From JAOTYV01 sp041557595 (GTDB taxonomy: Bacteria > Pseudomonadota > Alphaproteobacteria > UBA8366), in NCBI GenBank assembly GCA_041557595.1, contig JBFFGE010000080.1:1-19382 (forward strand): a stretch of DNA of 19,382 bases. Reading direction: 5' to 3'. Of the stretch, positions 5,337-13,811 are shown one piece after another (positions within the stretch are counted from its first letter, which is position 1; every line of letters begins with the position of its first letter). A program made the position numbers and the translations under genes. Under the pieces are notes generated by a model. The model was not told the DNA's origin and searched no databases. It saw nothing but the letters and a program-made list of their open reading frames with translations.

Positions 5337-6818
5337 GTGAGCGACACCACGGAAACAGCCGGGGACACGACCGGGCGCGAATCGCTCGGCTACAATGAGC
5401 AGATCGTCCGCCTATTCGTCATTGCCACGGCATTTTGGGGCATCGTCGCCTTTCCGGCCGGCGTCTTTATCGCGCTTCAGCTCGCCTATCCCATTCTCAA
5501 TCTCGACCTGGAATGGACCTCCTTCGGCAGGCTGCGGCCGCTGCACACCAGCGCAGCGATCTTCGCCTTCGGCGGCAACGCCTTGTTCGCGACGTCGCTC
5601 TACACGGTTCAACGCACCTGCCGCGCACGCCTGTTCGGCGGACCCGATCTCGCGCTGTTCATGTTCTGGGGCTACCAGGCCTTTATCGTCATGGCGGCGA
5701 GCGGGTACGTGCTCGGCGTCACGCAGAGCAAGGAATACGCCGAGCCGGAATGGTATGTGGATCTCTGGCTGACCGTCGTTTGGGTAATCTATCTGGTCAT
5801 TTTCATGGGCACGGTCGCGCGCCGCCGCGAGCCGCATATCTATGTCGCCAACTGGTTCTTCCTGGCGTTCATCCTGACGGTCGCGGTGCTGCATATCGTC
5901 AACAATCTGGCGGTGCCGGTCTCGATGTTCGGCACCAAGAGCTACATTCTCTATGCCGGTGTGCAGGACGCGTTGACCCAGTGGTGGTACGGCCACAACG
6001 CGGTGGGCTTCTTCCTGACCGCCGGTTTCCTCGGCATGATGTACTACGTCATTCCGAAACAGGCGGAACGGCCGATCTATTCCTACCGGCTGTCGGTCAT
6101 TCATTTCTGGTCGCTGATCTTTCTCTACATCTGGGCCGGGCCGCATCATCTGCATTACACGTCGCTGCCCGACTGGGCGCAGACCCTGGGCATGACGTTC
6201 TCGATCATGCTGTGGATGCCGTCCTGGGGCGGCATGATCAACGGCATCATGACCCTGTCCGGCGCCTGGCATAAGCTGCGCACCGATCCGGTGCTGCGCA
6301 TGCTTGTCACGTCCGTCGCCTTCTACGGCATGAGCACCTTCGAAGGTCCGCTGATGGCCGTGAAACAGGTGAATGCCCTGTCGCATTATACGGACTGGAC
6401 CATCGGGCATGTCCATTCCGGCGCCCTGGGCTGGGTCGCCTTCGTCAGTTTCGGCACCCTGTATTTCCTGGTGCCGCGGCTGTGGAAACGCGACCGCCTC
6501 TACAGCATCCGCCTGGTGAGCTATCACTACTGGATCGCCACTATCGGCATCGTTCTGTACATCGCCACCATGTGGGTGTCTGGAATCCAGCAGGGCTTGA
6601 TGTGGCGGTCCTACGACGAGCTCGGGTTTCTGCAATACGCCTTCGTGGAAACGGTCGATGCGATGCATCCGTTCTACGTGGTCCGCGCGATGGGCGGCAT
6701 CCTGTTCCTGCTCGGCGCCTTGATCATGATCTACAACCTGATACGGACGGCCCGCGGCGATTTGCGGCAGGAAGCAGCCTATGTCCTGCCCGGCCGCGCC
6801 GCCGCCGCCGCGGAGTGA
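5337..6818 (+). CDS. ccoN: cbb3-type cytochrome c oxidase subunit I
   Basis: This is the catalytic subunit of the high-affinity terminal oxidase, an inner-membrane protein with about 12 helices that reduces O2 to water and pumps protons. With the GTG start at 5337 (GGGAG upstream) it has 493 aa, a usual length. Expected ligands are present: His70 (LHTSAA) and His360 for low-spin heme b, His358 for heme b3 (GHVHSGALGW), and the CuB histidines His220 (WYGHNAVGF), His270 and His271 (AGPHHLHY). An upstream in-frame ATG at 5229 would add 36 residues unlike the family and would overlap the operator at 5247, so it is rejected. ccoO begins seven bases after the stop codon. Confidence 0.97.
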   Translation: MSDTTETAGDTTGRESLGYNEQIVRLFVIATAFWGIVAFPAGVFIALQLAYPILNLDLEWTSFGRLRPLHTSAAIFAFGGNALFATSLYTVQRTCRARLFGGPDLALFMFWGYQAFIVMAASGYVLGVTQSKEYAEPEWYVDLWLTVVWVIYLVIFMGTVARRREPHIYVANWFFLAFILTVAVLHIVNNLAVPVSMFGTKSYILYAGVQDALTQWWYGHNAVGFFLTAGFLGMMYYVIPKQAERPIYSYRLSVIHFWSLIFLYIWAGPHHLHYTSLPDWAQTLGMTFSIMLWMPSWGGMINGIMTLSGAWHKLRTDPVLRMLVTSVAFYGMSTFEGPLMAVKQVNALSHYTDWTIGHVHSGALGWVAFVSFGTLYFLVPRLWKRDRLYSIRLVSYHYWIATIGIVLYIATMWVSGIQQGLMWRSYDELGFLQYAFVETVDAMHPFYVVRAMGGILFLLGALIMIYNLIRTARGDLRQEAAYVLPGRAAAAAE

Positions 6819-6825
6819 GCCGGCC

Positions 6826-7551
6826 ATGAAATTCAGCCACGCAAAGATCGAGCGCAACGTCGCCCTGCTGGCCGTGCTGACGTTGATCGTCATTTCGATC
6901 GGCGGCATCGTCGAGATCGTGCCGCTCTACACCATCGAGAGTACGGTCGAAAAGGTGCAAGGCATGCGGCCCTATTCGCCCCTGGAGCTGGCGGGGCGGA
7001 ACATCTATATCCGCGAGGGCTGCTACAACTGCCATTCCCAGCAGATCCGGCCGTTCCGCGACGAGGTCGAACGCTACGGGCATTACAGCATCGCCGCGGA
7101 AAGCATGTACGACCATCCCTTTCAATGGGGCTCCAAACGCACCGGTCCGGACCTCGCAAGGGTCGGCGGCAAATACTCGAACGACTGGCATGTCGAGCAC
7201 ATGATCGATCCGCGATCGGTGGTCCCGGAATCGATCATGCCCGGATACCGGTTCATGGCGGACCGGCCGTTGCGCGCCGATGACATCCGCGACCATCTCC
7301 GGGCCAATCAGGCGGTCGGCGTTCCCTATACCGAAGAGATGGTGGCGGAGGCGATGGCCGATCTGGCGGCGCAAGCGAATCCGGAGGCGGACACCGAAGG
7401 CCTGCTCAAGCGCTATCCGAAGGCCGTGGTCGGAAACTTCGACGGGAACGCCGCGCTGCTGACCGAGATGGACGCCATCATCGCGTATCTGCAGATGCTC
7501 GGGACGCTGGTCGATTTTTCGAAATACCGCGTCGACGATCTCAAACAATAG
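6826..7551 (+). CDS. ccoO: cbb3-type cytochrome c oxidase subunit II, monoheme cytochrome c
   Basis: This membrane-anchored cytochrome of 241 aa passes electrons from CcoP to CcoN. One N-terminal helix (about 12-34) is followed by a periplasmic heme domain with CYNCH at 66-70 in the family context REGCYNCHSQQIRPF. Family blocks YGHYS, the WGSKRTGPDLARVGGKYSN stretch and DPRSVVPESIMPGY follow, the last carrying the probable axial methionine. The ATG at 6826 is chosen over an earlier in-frame ATG at 6781 because the extra 15 residues lie inside ccoN and GGAG is correctly placed before 6826. Length and motif order are normal. Gaps of 7 and 10 bases to its neighbours show a single operon. Confidence 0.97.
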   Translation: MKFSHAKIERNVALLAVLTLIVISIGGIVEIVPLYTIESTVEKVQGMRPYSPLELAGRNIYIREGCYNCHSQQIRPFRDEVERYGHYSIAAESMYDHPFQWGSKRTGPDLARVGGKYSNDWHVEHMIDPRSVVPESIMPGYRFMADRPLRADDIRDHLRANQAVGVPYTEEMVAEAMADLAAQANPEADTEGLLKRYPKAVVGNFDGNAALLTEMDAIIAYLQMLGTLVDFSKYRVDDLKQ

Positions 7552-7561
7552 GACCCGCGCC

Positions 7562-7732
7562 ATGCAGGAACTTGCGAATTTTCTCTATCCAATCTGGGTC
7601 GCCCTGTTCATGGGGATCTTCATCGGAATCGCGGTCTGGGCTTTCTGGCCATCGGAGCGGCGGAAGAAAAGCATGGAAGACCATGCCTCGATTCCCCTGC
7701 GCGATGACGCCACACCGGAAAACGGCGGATAG
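7562..7732 (+). CDS. ccoQ: cbb3-type cytochrome c oxidase small subunit CcoQ
   Basis: This 56-aa protein has a single membrane helix (about residues 11-29, IWVALFMGIFIGIAVWAFWP) and a short charged tail, ending in ENGG. CcoQ stabilises the association of CcoP with the CcoNO core. Position between ccoO and ccoP, size and the AFWPSERR motif after the helix identify it. AGGA lies upstream of the ATG. It is short enough to be missed by gene finders with a 60-codon cutoff. Confidence 0.93.
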   Translation: MQELANFLYPIWVALFMGIFIGIAVWAFWPSERRKKSMEDHASIPLRDDATPENGG

Positions 7733-7741
7733 GAAAAAGCG

Positions 7742-8614
7742 ATGCCGACCAAGATAGAAAAAGACGCCGTTAGCGGCCAGGACACCACCGGACATGAATG
7801 GGACGGCATCAAGGAATTGAACACGCCGCTGCCGCGATGGTGGCTCTATGTGCTCTATGCGACGATCGTGATCTCGATCGGGTATTTCATCTTGTATCCC
7901 GCCATTCCCTGGGGCACCGGATACACCGAAGGGCTGCTCGGACACACCGAGCGCAAGGCGCTCGAAAAATCAATGGCGGCGTTGCGCGCCAGCCGCGCGG
8001 TCTACGTCGACGAGATTGCGCATGCGCCGCTCGACGAAATCCGCGCCCAGCCCAAGCTCCTGGAATTCGCCACGGCGGGGGGCAAATCCGCCTTTGCCGA
8101 CAACTGCGCCCCGTGCCACGCCGGCGGCGGCGCCGGACGTCCCGGCTTCCCGAGCCTGGCCGACGACATCTGGTTGTGGGGCGGCAAGCTCGCGGATATC
8201 GAACGGACGATCCGCCACGGCGTGCGATGGGACAAGGATGAGGACACGCGGGTTTCCGACATGCCCCGCTTCGGCGCCGACAATATTCTCGCACCGGCCC
8301 AGATCGAACAGCTCGCGACCTATGTGCTGTCGTTGTCCGGCGGCGCCGCAGAGGGGATCGATATCGCCGCGGCCGCCGCCTTGTACGCCGAAAACTGCGC
8401 CAGTTGCCATGGGCCCGCGGGTCAGGGCAACCGCGAGGTCGGCGCGCCGCGCCTTGCCGATGCGGTTTGGCTGTACGGCGGCAGCCGGGAGGCGGTCACG
8501 CGGCAGATTGCGGCCCCCCGGCACGGCGTCATGCCCGCCTGGGGCGGCCGGCTCGACACGGCGACAATCAAGATGCTGACCTTGTATGTCCATTCGTTGG
8601 GCGGCGGCGAGTAA
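7742..8614 (+). CDS. ccoP: cbb3-type cytochrome c oxidase subunit III, diheme cytochrome c
   Basis: This membrane-bound diheme cytochrome of 290 aa takes electrons from soluble or membrane cytochrome c. It has a cytoplasmic N-terminus with the family stretch TGHEWDGIKELNTPLPRWW (16-34), one helix (about 35-55), and two cytochrome c domains with CAPCH at 122-126 and CASCH at 219-223. Probable axial methionines occur in SDMPRFG (Met174) and GVMPAWGG (Met264). The length is normal. It starts nine bases after ccoQ, with AGGAAA before the ATG, and the assembly gene ccoG follows eleven bases later, so structural and assembly genes appear to form one transcription unit. Confidence 0.97.
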   Translation: MPTKIEKDAVSGQDTTGHEWDGIKELNTPLPRWWLYVLYATIVISIGYFILYPAIPWGTGYTEGLLGHTERKALEKSMAALRASRAVYVDEIAHAPLDEIRAQPKLLEFATAGGKSAFADNCAPCHAGGGAGRPGFPSLADDIWLWGGKLADIERTIRHGVRWDKDEDTRVSDMPRFGADNILAPAQIEQLATYVLSLSGGAAEGIDIAAAAALYAENCASCHGPAGQGNREVGAPRLADAVWLYGGSREAVTRQIAAPRHGVMPAWGGRLDTATIKMLTLYVHSLGGGE

Positions 8615-8625
8615 GGTCCCACGCC

Positions 8626-10110
8626 ATGGATGGCACCCCAGATCCCAACGCGATAGCGATCGAAGACGCTGAATCCGTCCGTGCGCAACGCAAAAAGCTG
8701 CCGCTCTACACGCCCCGCGTAAAGGTTTTTCCGAAGCGGGTTTCGGGGGTTTTTCGGCGCTTGAAGACCACCGCGCTGGTCGTCCTGCTGGGGATTTATT
8801 ATCTCGCGCCGTGGCTCCGCTGGGACCGCGGCCCGGGCGCGCCGGACCAGGCCTTCCTCATCGATATGCCGAGCCGCCGCGCCTACTTCCTGTGGATCGA
8901 AATCTGGCCGCAGGAAGTCTACTACCTCGCCGGTTTGCTGATTGTCGGCGCTTTCGGCCTGTTCCTGGTGACATCGCTGTTCGGCCGGGTGTGGTGCGGA
9001 TTCACCTGTCCGCAGACCGTCTGGACCGATCTTTTCATGTGGGTCGAGCGATGGGTCGAGGGTGACCGAAACGCCCGTATCAAGCTGGACCAGGGCGCGT
9101 GGACCGCGGCCAAAATCACCAAACGCACGATCAAACACCTCCTTTGGCTCTTGATTGCGTTGCTGACCGGCGGCGCCTGGATCCTGTACTTCCACGATGC
9201 GCCGACCCTGGTGCAGGATTTGCTACATCTGGAAATCGACGGCGCCGTGCTGTTCTTCATCGGATTGTTCACCGCGACGACGTATCTGCTCGCCGGTTTC
9301 GCGCGGGAACAGGTCTGCACCTATATGTGCCCCTGGCCGCGCTTCCAAGCGGCCATGTTGGACGAAGACACCTTGACCGTCACCTATGAGGAATGGCGGG
9401 GCGAACCGCGCGGCCATCGCAAGAAGGACCAGGACCTGAGCGGCCTCGGCGATTGCGTTGCCTGCAATCAATGCGTCGCCGTTTGTCCAACCGGCATCGA
9501 CATTCGCGACGGCAGTCAGCTCGAATGCATCGGCTGCGCGCTATGCGTCGATGCCTGCAACTCCGTCATGGCGGCGCTGGGACGCCCGCCCGACCTCATC
9601 ACATACGATTCGGTCTCGCGCCAGCTCGGCCGCGAACAGGGCGCCACGCCCGGGCATCGCCTGGTGCGACCCCGCACCGTGATGTATGCGGTGCTGCTGC
9701 TGCTGATCGGCGGTGCGATCCTGTTCAGCCTGTGGTCGCGTCCCAGTGTCGGTCTCAATGTCATTCGCGACCGCAATCCGTTGTTCGTCAAACTGTCCGA
9801 CGGATCGATCCGTAACGGCTTTACCGTCAAAATTCTCAACAAGCAGCGCCGGCAACGCGATTTTGCGCTCGCCGTGAACGGATTGTCCGACGCGACGGTG
9901 ACCGTGGTGGGACAGGGCGGCGCGCACTCAACCGTCTGGCTTGCCGCCGACCCGGACGCGGTCACCCCATTCCGGATATTCGTCACGGCGCCCGCCCGGC
10001 GCCTCGAGGGCAAATCGACCCCCTTTCTGTTCGTAATTCGCGAAAACGCCGCCGACGGGCCGGAAGAGGTCCAACGCCACGAAACCGTCTTCAGGGGGCC
10101 CGTAAAATGA
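8626..10110 (+). CDS. ccoG: cbb3 oxidase accessory protein CcoG (FixG/RdxA), iron-sulfur cupric reductase
   Basis: This inner-membrane protein of 494 aa is related to polyferredoxins. In Rhodobacter it has been described as reducing Cu(II) to Cu(I) for oxidase CuB assembly. Membrane helices occur near 48-62, 99-119, 171-190 and 207-224, with another around 349-367. A membrane-proximal WCGFTCPQTVWTDLFM block (123-138) and CTYMCPWPRFQ (231-241) are family hallmarks. Two 4Fe-4S clusters are given by C277, C280, C283, C287 and C301, C304, C307, C311. The C-terminal part is an Ig-like domain. The ATG at 8626 begins a typical N-terminus; earlier in-frame codons lie inside ccoP. The stop overlaps the ccoH start as ATGA. 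Confidence 0.95.
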   Translation: MDGTPDPNAIAIEDAESVRAQRKKLPLYTPRVKVFPKRVSGVFRRLKTTALVVLLGIYYLAPWLRWDRGPGAPDQAFLIDMPSRRAYFLWIEIWPQEVYYLAGLLIVGAFGLFLVTSLFGRVWCGFTCPQTVWTDLFMWVERWVEGDRNARIKLDQGAWTAAKITKRTIKHLLWLLIALLTGGAWILYFHDAPTLVQDLLHLEIDGAVLFFIGLFTATTYLLAGFAREQVCTYMCPWPRFQAAMLDEDTLTVTYEEWRGEPRGHRKKDQDLSGLGDCVACNQCVAVCPTGIDIRDGSQLECIGCALCVDACNSVMAALGRPPDLITYDSVSRQLGREQGATPGHRLVRPRTVMYAVLLLLIGGAILFSLWSRPSVGLNVIRDRNPLFVKLSDGSIRNGFTVKILNKQRRQRDFALAVNGLSDATVTVVGQGGAHSTVWLAADPDAVTPFRIFVTAPARRLEGKSTPFLFVIRENAADGPEEVQRHETVFRGPVK

Positions 10111-10595
10111 CTACCGAACAACCGGACACCAAGCGGTCGCTGATTCCGCTCGCCTTCTTCGCCTTCTTCGGCGTTGTTCTGTCGGCCAATGCGGCCATGG
10201 TCTATATCGCCGTGCAAAGTTGGACCGGCCTGGAATACAGCGGCTACTACCTCAAAGGACTGCGTCACAACGACACCCTTGCCGCGATCGACCGTCAAAA
10301 CGCCCGCGGATGGACGAGCGCGGTTTCGGTGGTCGCCCGCGGCCACCGCCGCATCGATTTCACGGTCACGCTGCAAGACCGGAATGGCGAGGCGCTGACC
10401 GGCGCGCGCGCGGTCGCCTCATTCCGGCGGCCCACCCATGCCGGTCATGATTTCCGCGTGACGCTGGAGCCGATCGGCATCGGCCGGTACGGCCGCACGG
10501 TGTCCCTGCCCCTGGCCGGGCAATGGCAGGTGAATGTGGAGCTCGATCGCGGCGGCGAGGTCCATCGAGTCGCCGAACGGATAATCGTGCAATGA
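10107..10595 (+). CDS. ccoH: cbb3 oxidase assembly protein CcoH (FixH)
   Basis: This 162-aa membrane protein has a single N-terminal helix (about 12-36) and a periplasmic beta domain carrying the FixH hallmarks: the YYLKGL stretch after the helix, RGW, and LDRGG near the C-terminus. FixH/CcoH is required for assembly or stability of the oxidase and contacts CcoN. Identification rests on the single helix, size, and position between ccoG and ccoI. Both junctions are 4-nt ATGA overlaps (10107-10110 and 10592-10595), so translation of ccoG, ccoH and ccoI is probably coupled. Confidence 0.92.
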   Translation: MTTEQPDTKRSLIPLAFFAFFGVVLSANAAMVYIAVQSWTGLEYSGYYLKGLRHNDTLAAIDRQNARGWTSAVSVVARGHRRIDFTVTLQDRNGEALTGARAVASFRRPTHAGHDFRVTLEPIGIGRYGRTVSLPLAGQWQVNVELDRGGEVHRVAERIIVQ

Positions 10596-12826
10596 GCGAG
10601 ACCGTCGCGATCGCCCAAACACCGCGCGTCCCGGCCGTGCCCGCCGAACCGCGCCCGCCGACCGCAACGCCGGCGAACGATGCGGTGCGGCAGGCGGCGG
10701 ACGGATCGCTGACAGCGCATTTGATGGTGGAGGGGCTGCACTGCGCCAACTGCCAACATTCGATCGAGAATACCTTGGCCCGACAGACGGGTGTCCTGGA
10801 AGGACGGGTCAATCTGACCACCCAGCGCCTGTTCCTGAACTGGGATCCGGCGCGGGCGGCCTATGAGGATCTGGTCGCGACCGTCGAAGGGTTGGGATTC
10901 CGGCTGGTGCCGTTCGATCTCGAGCGGCAGGCGCGAACCTCGCCGGAGCGGCAGAATTTGCTGCTGCGCGCCATGGCCGTGGCAGGCTTCGCCGCGGCCA
11001 ACATCATGCTTCTCTCGGTCGCCGTCTGGGCCGGCGAGGCGCAGGATATGCTGCCGGCGACGCGGCGGCTGCTGACGCTGGTTTCCGCATTGATCGCCAT
11101 TCCCGCCGTCGCCTATGCCGGCCGGCCGTTCTTCGTCTCGGCGCTTACCGCCCTGCGCGGCGGCGGCATCAACATGGACGTGCCGATTGCGCTCGCCCTG
11201 CTGCTGACGACGGCGCTGAGCTTCTTCGGTGCGATCCGCGGCTCCGGGCATGTTTACTTCGAATCCGCCACGATGTTGCTGTTCTTCCTGTTGATCGGCC
11301 GATATCTCGACGAGCGGGCGCGCGCGCATGTGCGGTCCGCCGCGGAACGGTTGTTTGCCCTCCAGGAGTCGACGGCCATGATCGTCGATCCCGACGGCGG
11401 CCTTCGCGCGGAAAATGTGACCGACATCGCCCTCGGCAGCCATGTGCTCGTCCGCGCGGGCGAACGCGTTCCGATTGACGGCACCGTGGTCGAGGGCGCG
11501 TCGGACATCGATGCCGGCCTGATCACCGGCGAATCCAATCCGGCCGCGGTGAAACCGGGTGCGCGCCTCTATGCCGGCATGGTGAATCTGACCGGAACAC
11601 TGACCGTCCGGACCACCGCCACGGGCGACGGCACCTTGCTTGCGGAGATTCAGCGCCTGCTCGAGGCCTCCGAACAGCGCCGGTCGCGCTATGTGGATCT
11701 GGCGATGCGCATCGTTCGCGTCTACGCCCCCGTCGTGCACGTGCTTGCCGCCGCGACCTTCGTCGGCTGGTGGCAGTTCGGCGGCCTCCCGTGGCAGGAC
11801 GCCCTGATCAACGCCGTGGCCGTCTTGATCATCACCTGTCCCTGCGCGCTGGCGCTGGCGGTGCCGGTCGTCCAGGTCGTGGCCTGCAACAAACTGTTCA
11901 AGAGCGGCATCCTCATCAAATCGCCCACGGCGCTGGAACGCCTGGCGGAGATCGACCAAATCGTCTTCGACAAGACCGGCACCTTGACGACCGGCGACCT
12001 GAAACTCGCCGCGGCGGGCGACTGGAACGCGCGCGATCTTGCGCTGGCCGCGTCGATGGCCGCATCCAGCACCCATCCGCTCGCCCGCGCGCTGCGGGCG
12101 GCCGATCCCGAGGCGCCCGCCGCAAAGCATGTCGACGAAGTTCCCGGCTGCGGATTGCAGCTCCGCCGGGACGGTCGGACAATTCGGCTGGGCTCCCGTG
12201 CCTGGTGCGGCGGCGGCGCGGAAGACACGGAAAATTGCGAATTGTGGTTGCAGCGGCCCGGCCAGACGCCGGTCCGGTTCGATTTCCACGACCGAGTGCG
12301 CGACGACGCGCGCGACACCGTCGCCGCGCTGAAGGCATCCGGCCGCACCGTCGCCGTGCTGTCCGGCGACCGGGCCGCCGCGGTCGCGGCCGTCGCGGAA
12401 CGGATCGGCATCGAAGATTGGCAGGCCCAATGTCTACCCGCGGCCAAGCTGGCACGGCTGGAACATGGGCGCGCAAAAGGCCGCCGCGTTTGCATGGTCG
12501 GCGACGGGTTGAACGACGCCCCGGCCCTGGCCGCGGCACATGCCTCGATCTCCCCGGCAACGGCCGCCGATATCAGTCAGACCGCGGCGGATGTGGTGTT
12601 TCAGGGCGAACTGCTCGGCCCGGTCGATACGGTATTGCGCACGGCCCGCTCGGCCCAGCGCATCGTGCGTCAGAATTTCGCGCTGGCGCTGCTCTACAAT
12701 GCGGTCACCATTCCGCTGGCCATGGGGGGGCTTGTGACGCCAATTATCGCCGCCGCCGCCATGTCCGCCTCCTCCATCCTGGTTGTCGCGAACGCCTTGC
12801 GGCTGGGCTGGGGCCGGGCCCGATGA
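10592..12826 (+). CDS. ccoI: Copper-transporting P1B-type ATPase CcoI (FixI)
   Basis: This inner-membrane copper pump of 744 aa delivers Cu+ outward for the CuB centre of the cbb3 oxidase. Residues 1-40 are a Pro/Ala-rich leader. An HMA domain with GLHCANC (48-54; Cys51 and Cys54) follows. Further landmarks are the actuator loop TGES (312-315), the intramembrane copper motif CPC (416-418), the phosphorylated Asp460 in DKTGT, His-Pro (495-496) of the nucleotide domain, and GDGLNDAP (637-644). About eight membrane helices are expected. The ATG at 10592 overlaps the ccoH stop codon; an earlier ATG in the frame lies within ccoH. The gene ends in an ATGA overlap with ccoS. Position and sequence favour the FixI/CtpA2 group over a copper-detoxifying CopA. 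Confidence 0.96.
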   Translation: MSETVAIAQTPRVPAVPAEPRPPTATPANDAVRQAADGSLTAHLMVEGLHCANCQHSIENTLARQTGVLEGRVNLTTQRLFLNWDPARAAYEDLVATVEGLGFRLVPFDLERQARTSPERQNLLLRAMAVAGFAAANIMLLSVAVWAGEAQDMLPATRRLLTLVSALIAIPAVAYAGRPFFVSALTALRGGGINMDVPIALALLLTTALSFFGAIRGSGHVYFESATMLLFFLLIGRYLDERARAHVRSAAERLFALQESTAMIVDPDGGLRAENVTDIALGSHVLVRAGERVPIDGTVVEGASDIDAGLITGESNPAAVKPGARLYAGMVNLTGTLTVRTTATGDGTLLAEIQRLLEASEQRRSRYVDLAMRIVRVYAPVVHVLAAATFVGWWQFGGLPWQDALINAVAVLIITCPCALALAVPVVQVVACNKLFKSGILIKSPTALERLAEIDQIVFDKTGTLTTGDLKLAAAGDWNARDLALAASMAASSTHPLARALRAADPEAPAAKHVDEVPGCGLQLRRDGRTIRLGSRAWCGGGAEDTENCELWLQRPGQTPVRFDFHDRVRDDARDTVAALKASGRTVAVLSGDRAAAVAAVAERIGIEDWQAQCLPAAKLARLEHGRAKGRRVCMVGDGLNDAPALAAAHASISPATAADISQTAADVVFQGELLGPVDTVLRTARSAQRIVRQNFALALLYNAVTIPLAMGGLVTPIIAAAAMSASSILVVANALRLGWGRAR

Positions 12827-13041
12827 GCGGCCTGCTCTATCTCATCCCGGTCGCTATCGGGCTCGGCCTTGTGGGGCTTGCGGCCTTCCTCTGGTCGCTG
12901 AAATCGTCGCAGTTCGAGGATCTCGACGGTGCGGCTAACCGGATCTTGTTCGACGACGACCTGCCGGAAGAACGCCGCGCCGCAAGCGACCGGTCCGGCG
13001 AAACCCGACCGCCCCCCGATACGCCGCACGGAGAGGGCTGA
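12823..13041 (+). CDS. ccoS: cbb3 oxidase assembly protein CcoS
   Basis: This 72-aa protein has one N-terminal helix (about 3-25) and the near-invariant CcoS block LWSLKSSQFEDLDGAANRIL (23-42), followed by a short acidic and proline-rich tail. CcoS is required for insertion of heme and copper cofactors into the oxidase. The ATG overlaps the ccoI stop codon as ATGA. A much longer open frame runs through this region, but everything before 12823 is the shadow of ccoI. It is the last gene of the cbb3 cluster and ends 48 bases before the convergent hemerythrin gene; no clear terminator hairpin is visible between them. Confidence 0.94.
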   Translation: MSGLLYLIPVAIGLGLVGLAAFLWSLKSSQFEDLDGAANRILFDDDLPEERRAASDRSGETRPPPDTPHGEG

Positions 13042-13089
13042 AAGCGGCCGCGGTTACGGTGCTTGCGGTGCCTTATTTGGTGCGCCGAA

Positions 13090-13629
13090 TTAGTCCAGCA
13101 TCGCGTTTCGCAGCCGACGGTAACGGCGTTCGGCGCGGTCGGCGAAGAGCGGGTCGTACGGGCTGGACCAACTGGCCTCGATTTCCGCCCAATCCGACTC
13201 CGTCAGGCTTTTTGCCGCAGCCGGAAACATCGTCTCGTCTTCGTAGTACATGTGCGTGCGATAGGAATCGAGGAACGCCTGCGCCGCTTCGCTGAATTCC
13301 GCGCGCGCAACTTCCCGTTGTTGCCGCACATCATGCACCATTGCGAGGAACAGCCGCGTTTGCGCCATCAGCCGGTCGTGCTCCTCATGCAGATCGCCGA
13401 TCGGCGCCGCCGCATCGGGGTTGCGCTTCTTCAGCCGTTCCAGAATCAGATCTTCGAGCGGGTGATGATAGATATCAGGATAGGCAATGCAGTAATCCAG
13501 GATATCGACGATCAGGTCGTAATCCGGCGGCTCGCCCCGGTTGAAGGTGGCAAGCTCCCGCTCGAAGACGCCGAACAGTTTCTTCATGTTCTCGTGGTCG
13601 CGATACAGCAGATCCAGTGGGCCGGGCAT
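13090..13629 (-). CDS. Hemerythrin-domain protein, 179 aa
   Basis: This is a cytoplasmic four-helix-bundle protein expected to bind a di-iron centre. Ligand candidates fall in the normal order: His12 (RDHENM), His56 and Glu60-region (YHHPLEDLIL; Glu59), His81 and His84 (HEEHDRL), then His126 and Glu130 (HMYYEDETMFP). Bacterial relatives of this size are O2-binding, NO-related or stress proteins; no output domain is attached. GAGGGAGG precedes the ATG by six bases, a strong site. The gene is convergent with the cbb3 cluster and divergent from the permease, and an operator-like site lies 67 bases upstream. A role in sensing, storing or scavenging O2 or NO under low oxygen is inferred from the family and context. 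Confidence 0.92.
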   Translation of the reverse strand: MPGPLDLLYRDHENMKKLFGVFERELATFNRGEPPDYDLIVDILDYCIAYPDIYHHPLEDLILERLKKRNPDAAAPIGDLHEEHDRLMAQTRLFLAMVHDVRQQREVARAEFSEAAQAFLDSYRTHMYYEDETMFPAAAKSLTESDWAEIEASWSSPYDPLFADRAERRYRRLRNAMLD

Positions 13630-13696
13630 CGGGCGCCTCCCTCAACGCGCAGATCGTCTCCTATTTACCATTCTCTAGTTTGAATGATTCGGCGCA

Positions 13697-13710
13697 TTGA
13701 GGCACATCAA
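13697..13710. promoter_or_regulatory. FNR/FixK-type operator candidate between the hemerythrin and permease genes
   Basis: TTGAGGCACATCAA matches TTGAY-N4-RTCAA at 9 of 10 positions (G for Y). It shares the spacer GCAC with the site at 2330. It lies 67 bases upstream of the hemerythrin start and 101 bases before the permease start; the spacing favours the hemerythrin gene as target. Confidence 0.55.
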
Positions 13711-13811
13711 AGCCGGCGCGGCCCCGAACGACAAAACTTCATTCATCTCATGGACGATGCAGAGACGGCAGCCAAACGGTTACCCGCACCCCATCCACAC
13801 GGCCATTTCAT

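Noticed and set aside
5412..6908. 498-codon minus-strand open frame opposite ccoN
   Set aside because: It is the antisense shadow of ccoN/ccoO in GC-rich DNA; low-complexity His/Arg/Asp-rich translation, no domain and no start signal.
10445..12430. 661-codon minus-strand open frame opposite ccoI
   Set aside because: It is fully antisense to a motif-complete copper ATPase; its Gly/Arg/His-rich translation is typical of a GC shadow.
11770..12822. Upstream part of the long plus-strand frame that ends in ccoS
   Set aside because: Only the last 73 codons match CcoS; the rest is a frame-shifted Arg-rich reading of ccoI, so a fusion is not credible.
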